NCBI GenBank assembly: GCA_946478675.1
Contig: CAMLEF010000178.1
Location: forward strand, 1-9,054
DNA from: an uncultured Flavobacteriales bacterium
GTDB lineage: Bacteria; Bacteroidota; Bacteroidia; Palsa-965
Direction of reading: 5' to 3'
DNA: 9,054 bases
Shown here: piece by piece, positions 6,743-9,054 of the stretch
Numbering within the stretch: position 1 is the stretch's first letter
How the letters are laid out: every line of letters begins with the position of its first letter
Program-made: the position numbers and the translations under genes
The notes under the pieces: generated by a model
Seen by the model: the letters and a program-made list of their open reading frames with translations, nothing else
Told to the model about the DNA's origin: nothing
The model's database searches: none

Positions 6743-6746
6743 CCCC

Positions 6747-7172
6747 CTAATTCGTCACCCGCAACGTAGTCCCATCGTACAACGTGTGGTACTGCCGCAG
6801 CGGAATAATCGCCGGTCCTGAAACCGTGCTGCCGTCGTTCAGCAGGAACTTGGAGCTGCAGCTGTTGTCAATGAGAAATACCGTGTTCGTCGTATCCACG
6901 CTCACGATTGACGCCGACTCTTCCGGACGCACCGGGCAACAACGCTCATACGCAACGAATTCACTTTGGCCTTTCCGGTACACCACGATCCCTTTGTAGC
7001 CGCCCGAAAAATATTTCCATCCCCCGATCGTCGAGATCGGAAGGTTGGTCGGATCGTTCACATAAATCGTGAGGTTGACCGCCGCTTCGGGAATGTATTG
7101 TTCGTCTTTCTTGCAGGTACAAAACAGCAACAGGAAAAACATCGGAAGCAGCAGGCGAAGGCCGGTTTTCAT
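6747..7172 (-). CDS. Small lipoprotein with a degenerate Rieske-like domain
   Basis: 141 residues. A short charged N-terminus and hydrophobic stretch (5-17) lead to C20 followed by KKDE, typical of a bacteroidete lipoprotein; the acidic/lysine residues after the cysteine resemble surface-export signals of this phylum. Residues about 60-141 follow the Rieske core layout: GIVVYRKGQSEFVAYERCC, then IDNSCSSKF (101-109), then GPAIIPLRQY (119-128) and a short final strand. In true Rieske proteins the loops are CxH and CxxHGSxF; here they read CCPVRP and SCSSKF, so the histidine ligands are gone and a 2Fe-2S cluster is unlikely. From memory, homologues with this layout are common in Bacteroidetes as uncharacterised proteins. 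It ends TTLRVTN with the last bases touching the ATTCG repeats. Confidence 0.8.
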   Translation of the reverse strand: MKTGLRLLLPMFFLLLFCTCKKDEQYIPEAAVNLTIYVNDPTNLPISTIGGWKYFSGGYKGIVVYRKGQSEFVAYERCCPVRPEESASIVSVDTTNTVFLIDNSCSSKFLLNDGSTVSGPAIIPLRQYHTLYDGTTLRVTN

Positions 7173-7177
7173 AGAAA

Positions 7178-7185
7178 CAAAGTTA
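7178..7185 (-). promoter_or_regulatory. Bacteroidete -7 promoter box for the lipoprotein gene
   Basis: The minus strand reads TAACTTTG, an exact TAnnTTTG match, ending five bases before the ATG at 7172. If used, transcription would start at or next to the start codon, giving a leaderless or nearly leaderless mRNA. No clear -33 element is seen. Confidence 0.45.
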
Positions 7186-7355
7186 ACGAAACGAACGGGG
7201 GAATGATCAGGGGAGAAGGCCGATGATGAGTCACGAAAAAAACTGTTGTGGTGATGTATAGATTCAAAATGAAAATGAAGGAAGAGGAGTTTGGGCTGCC
7301 CGTTGCAGCGACGAAAGAGCGCCGCAACGCCGTGCTATTCGTTACAAGTCCTCGC

Positions 7356-7404
7356 CGGTTTCAAGACCCCAAAGGTTTTTAAAACCTTTGGGGTCTTGAA
7401 ACCG
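7356..7404. repeat. Perfect 49-bp palindromic repeat, copy 2
   Basis: Arms of 24 bases (7356-7379 and 7381-7404) pair perfectly around T7380. The inner 43 bases (7359-7401) are the exact reverse complement of copy 1; here the pairing extends by CGG/CCG on the outside. It lies between two genes that are transcribed away from it, as copy 1 does. Confidence 0.9.
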
Positions 7405-7418
7405 CCTCCGGGCTTTCC

Positions 7419-7433
7419 GCCCGCCCGGCGGGC
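7419..7433. repeat. GC-rich inverted repeat beside palindrome copy 2
   Basis: GCCCGCC (7419-7425) and GGCGGGC (7427-7433) pair perfectly around one C. It lies 14 bases after palindrome copy 2, mirroring the arrangement at copy 1. The surrounding GGGCTTTCCGC...CTGCTATC resembles repeat sequences I recall from Bacteroidetes, which I cannot verify here. Confidence 0.45.
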
Positions 7434-7554
7434 ACTGCTATCACTGGCAGAAAAAAAACACATTTCCTCACGCATAAGTTTTGAGCATTCGCTTTTTGAA
7501 ACTTTGGCAAACCGCTTGCACACCCTGCTTTGCAATCCTGTATTTTTACCAGGC

Positions 7555-7902
7555 ATGACACGCTTTCTACTCAGACGCATTTTCCTTCTCGGCGTTGCCC
7601 TCGCGCTCGCCGGGATCACGCATGCGCAAACCGAAGGAGGAGGAAGTGGCGGCGGAGGCAACGGCACCGAGCAGAAAGCCCCCAGCAGCAAAGCCAAGCG
7701 GAAGAAAGACAAAGCGGAGTGGAAGAAGAACCGCAAGAAGCAGATGGACGACGAGAAGATGCGCAAGGAGTACAACAAAAAGTACAACACCAAGAAGACG
7801 CGTCGTCACATGAAGCAAGCCCAGAAAAAGGCGCAGAAAAACAACGAGCACAAACGCGATTTCTTCCTCGTCCGCTGGTGGAAACACCTCACGCACAGGT
7901 GA
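7555..7902 (+). CDS. Small secreted, extremely basic hypothetical protein
   Basis: 115 residues. Residues 1-24 form a signal peptide (MTRFLLRRIFLLGV, then THA|Q). A Gly/Ser linker (27-37) follows, then a lysine/arginine-dense, almost cysteine-free region (45-105) with recurring KK, KKNRKK and KKTRR clusters predicted helical, and a C-terminal aromatic-basic end FFLVRWWKHLTHR. The ATG at 7555 is chosen because it alone gives a proper signal peptide. I recognise no catalytic domain. Similar short lysine-rich secreted proteins ending in a Trp/Lys motif occur in Bacteroidetes (from memory) without known function. The charge suggests binding to nucleic acid, lipid A or acidic polysaccharide at the envelope, which is only inference. 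It appears monocistronic. Confidence 0.72.
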   Translation: MTRFLLRRIFLLGVALALAGITHAQTEGGGSGGGGNGTEQKAPSSKAKRKKDKAEWKKNRKKQMDDEKMRKEYNKKYNTKKTRRHMKQAQKKAQKNNEHKRDFFLVRWWKHLTHR

Positions 7903-8023
7903 CGCTCCGGCATAATTTCCTCACTTTTTCAGGTCCCCGGGCAACCCTCGCCCGCCACTTACCGCCGCTTTTCCGCCACCTGCGCACACTCCACTGCCGG
8001 TGAAAAGAATGGCCGATCGGTTC

Positions 8024-8055
8024 TTGTTTCTTAGGAACGGTTTTAAGTAAATTTG
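8024..8055 (+). promoter_or_regulatory. Bacteroidete promoter (-33 TTG, -7 TAAATTTG)
   Basis: TTGTTTC at 8024-8030 and the exact -7 box TAAATTTG at 8048-8055 are separated by 21 bases (from the end of TTG), within the 17-23 range reported for Bacteroides promoters. It is the best two-part promoter in the window, yet no gene starts until 8419. Expected start point is about 8060-8063. Confidence 0.55.
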
Positions 8056-8061
8056 TGAATC

Positions 8062-8270
8062 ATCGTTCTTTATATTCGTTGTTCACGAATAACCCGTTCT
8101 CTCTCCCAAACGGATTTTTTCCAGGCAGGCAAGAGAAGCCGCCGGTCAGTTTTTCTGGTACCGGCTTAAACGAAAAAGCCCTCATCTCCGCTTTTCCGTC
8201 CACCGCTGCAACATCCCCCCGGCAGCGGGTTTTCACAAAAAAAGTTCCCGGTAATGACGGGTGTTTTTTG
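8062..8270 (+). ncRNA. Candidate structured small RNA or long 5' leader
   Basis: Between the promoter at 8024-8055 and a terminator-like end lies an almost unbroken series of hairpins. H1: TATTCGT/ACGAATA (8073-8079 with 8085-8091). H2: TTCTCT/AGAGAA (8097-8102 with 8132-8137). H3: GCCGGTCAG with CTG-gt-ACCGGC (8141-8149 with 8155-8165). H4: ACGAAAAAGC with GCTTTTCCGT, one mismatch (8170-8179 with 8190-8199), loop CCTCATCTCC. H5: CCGCTGC/GCAGCGG (8203-8209 with 8222-8228), loop AACATCCCCCCG. The 3' end is the terminator-like hairpin. C- and pyrimidine-rich loops recall antisense-acting small RNAs. I recognise no known RNA family. It could instead be a regulatory leader of the receptor gene at 8419. 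Confidence 0.4.
8237..8269 (+). terminator. Possible intrinsic terminator ending the candidate RNA
   Basis: CCCG (8247-8250) pairs with CGGG (8258-8261) over a 7-base loop. A T6 tract (8264-8269) follows and could pair further with the A7 tract at 8237-8243. The GC stem is only four pairs, so the strength is uncertain. Confidence 0.4.
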
Positions 8271-8337
8271 CCTTTATTTATTTGACAACCAAGCGAATAA
8301 AGGTGCTTCTGGACGTGTAAAATATTGTTAAAACAAA

Positions 8338-8371
8338 TTTTGCGCACCAGAAATAAAACTCTCTATATTTA
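8338..8371 (+). promoter_or_regulatory. Possible promoter of the right-hand TonB receptor gene
   Basis: TTTTG (8338-8342) and TATATTTA (8364-8371) are 21 bases apart; the latter differs from TAnnTTTG at its last base. TTATTTTG (8378-8385) is an alternative one-mismatch -7 box. Either would give a leader of roughly 30-45 bases before the ATG at 8419. Confidence 0.35.
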
Positions 8372-8418
8372 CCGACTTTATTTTGCACGACCAATCTCAT
8401 CACGCAAACAGAATTACT

Positions 8419-9054
8419 ATGCTGCGAAAACTCTACGTAGTGCTTGCTATTCTATTGGCAAGTGTCGGCGTCGCCTACGCACAGGAAGGCGGAGCCATCA
8501 AGGGGAAAGTCATTGACAAGGCAACACGTGAGGGCGTTCCATTTGCAATCGTCACCGTTACGAAAGACGGTGTGTCTGCAGGAGGCGCTCAAACGGACCT
8601 CAATGGCGATTTCCAGATCAAACCCCTCGCCCCCGGTACTTATACCGTGAAAGTTCAGTTCACCGGTTACCAGCCGGTCGAGCTGCAAGGTGTTGTAGTG
8701 GCCGACCTTAAGACCACCTACCTCACCGGAACCAACCAGATCGAGCTCTCCACGAGCAGCATCGAAATGAAGACGGCTGTCGTGGTTGCGTACAAGGAAC
8801 CGCTTATCGACCCGGATACGAAATCGGGCGGTACGGTTACCCGCGAAGAGTTCCTGGCGATGCCTTCCAAAAACATTAACTCGGTAGCCGCTACCACCGC
8901 TGGTGTTTACCAGTCGGACGAAGGCAAAGGCCTCAACATGCGCGGTATGCGTGACGGCGGTACCGCTTACTTCATCGATGGACAGCGTGTCATTGGTAGT
9001 GCTAACCTTCCGCTACAGTCGATCGAGCAGGTCAGCGTTTTTACCGGTGGTGTC
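8419..9054 (+). CDS. TonB-dependent receptor with carboxypeptidase-like N-terminal domain, partial
   Basis: First 212 codons; the gene continues beyond the right edge. ATG 8419 begins a signal peptide (residues 1-21, MLRKLYVVLAILL to AYA|Q). Residues about 25-112 form a carboxypeptidase-regulatory-like domain (GAIKGKVIDKATREGVPFA, TDLNGDFQIKPLAPGTYTV, FTGY). The TonB plug starts near 120, with TVTREEFLAMPSKNINSVAATT (in two halves), LNMRGMRDGGTAYFIDGQRV and SIEQVSVFTGGV. These show an outer-membrane receptor of the bacteroidete type. The substrate cannot be read from this part; no riboswitch or SusD partner is in view. The plug's MRGMRDGG..YFIDG region matches a family of large receptor-like proteins of unknown ligand. 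Confidence 0.9.
   Translation, partial: MLRKLYVVLAILLASVGVAYAQEGGAIKGKVIDKATREGVPFAIVTVTKDGVSAGGAQTDLNGDFQIKPLAPGTYTVKVQFTGYQPVELQGVVVADLKTTYLTGTNQIELSTSSIEMKTAVVVAYKEPLIDPDTKSGGTVTREEFLAMPSKNINSVAATTAGVYQSDEGKGLNMRGMRDGGTAYFIDGQRVIGSANLPLQSIEQVSVFTGGV

Larger units (their letters stand above)
7173..7554. other. Intergenic region between the lipoprotein gene and the basic-protein gene
   Basis: 382 bases without a credible gene; a frame that stays open from 7291 into the basic protein runs through the palindrome and lacks a good start. It holds the lipoprotein promoter, palindrome copy 2 (7356-7404) and a GC-rich inverted repeat (7419-7433). TATTTTTA at 7541-7548, six bases before the next ATG, is one mismatch from a -7 box. 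Confidence 0.65.
7903..8418. other. Gene-free 516-bp gap with structured-RNA signals
   Basis: No frame here has a convincing start, ribosome site or protein-like composition. The first 120 bases show nothing clear. A promoter-like pair lies at 8024-8055, a chain of hairpins at 8073-8228, a terminator-like sequence at 8247-8269, and an AT-rich leader before the next receptor gene. Confidence 0.6.

Noticed and set aside
7291..7554. In-frame extension of the basic protein to a 203-residue product
   Set aside because: It starts at TTG, reads through the palindromic repeat and would bury the obvious signal peptide.
8055..8285. 76-codon plus-strand frame in the gap before the right-hand receptor
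   Set aside because: Its GTG start lies inside the -7 box, no ribosome site is visible, and the composition is not protein-like; hairpin structure explains the region better.
8281..8325. Sigma70-like promoter (TTGACA) upstream of the right-hand receptor
   Set aside because: The E. coli-type -35 is not the Bacteroidetes consensus, and no -10 or -7 box lies at proper spacing.

Overview
The window reads as chromosomal DNA of a Bacteroidetes bacterium, probably from the Chitinophagales/Sphingobacteriales side. The support is: moderate GC content; SusC-type TonB-dependent receptors with an N-terminal carboxypeptidase-regulatory-like domain; bacteroidete -7 boxes (TAnnTTTG) in several intergenic gaps; a C-KKDE lipoprotein; and bacteroidete-style intergenic repeats. 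No phage, transposase, CRISPR array, tRNA or rRNA gene is visible.

Left part (1-4862, minus strand). A tight gene run starts at 4862: a 4'-phosphopantetheinyl transferase, a PcrB/GGGP-synthase-family prenyltransferase, a ThiE/TenI-like protein without the usual metal-binding residues, a PnuC-family vitamin transporter, and a NadR-like P-loop kinase. The first three junctions are 4-bp ATGA overlaps and the last is a 34-bp overlap, so the five genes are almost certainly one translationally coupled operon. A tandem repeat follows at the kinase stop codon. Next comes a well-formed TPP riboswitch (1400-1519) that leads into a TonB-dependent receptor running off the left edge. The riboswitch makes the receptor a thiamine (OMR1-type) importer. 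It also suggests that the neighbouring PnuC-like protein and kinase may handle thiamine rather than nicotinamide riboside.

Middle part (4863-6746). A divergent intergenic region carries a perfect 43-bp palindrome and the promoter of ahcY, which encodes S-adenosylhomocysteine hydrolase (5203-6519, plus strand). An intrinsic terminator follows, then an ATTCGTAATTCG repeat cluster that reaches the stop codon of the next, convergent gene.

Right part (6747-9054). A small minus-strand lipoprotein looks like a Rieske-fold protein that has lost its cluster ligands. A second copy of the palindrome lies upstream of a small, extremely basic secreted protein (7555-7902). A 516-bp gap holds a promoter-like site, a chain of hairpins and a terminator-like end, together a candidate structured RNA (about 8062-8270). 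The window ends inside a second TonB-dependent receptor (8419 onward).

The best candidates for a second look are the thiamine-uptake neighbourhood with its unassigned kinase and degenerate ThiE, the candidate RNA at 8062-8270, and the palindrome present twice in opposite orientation.
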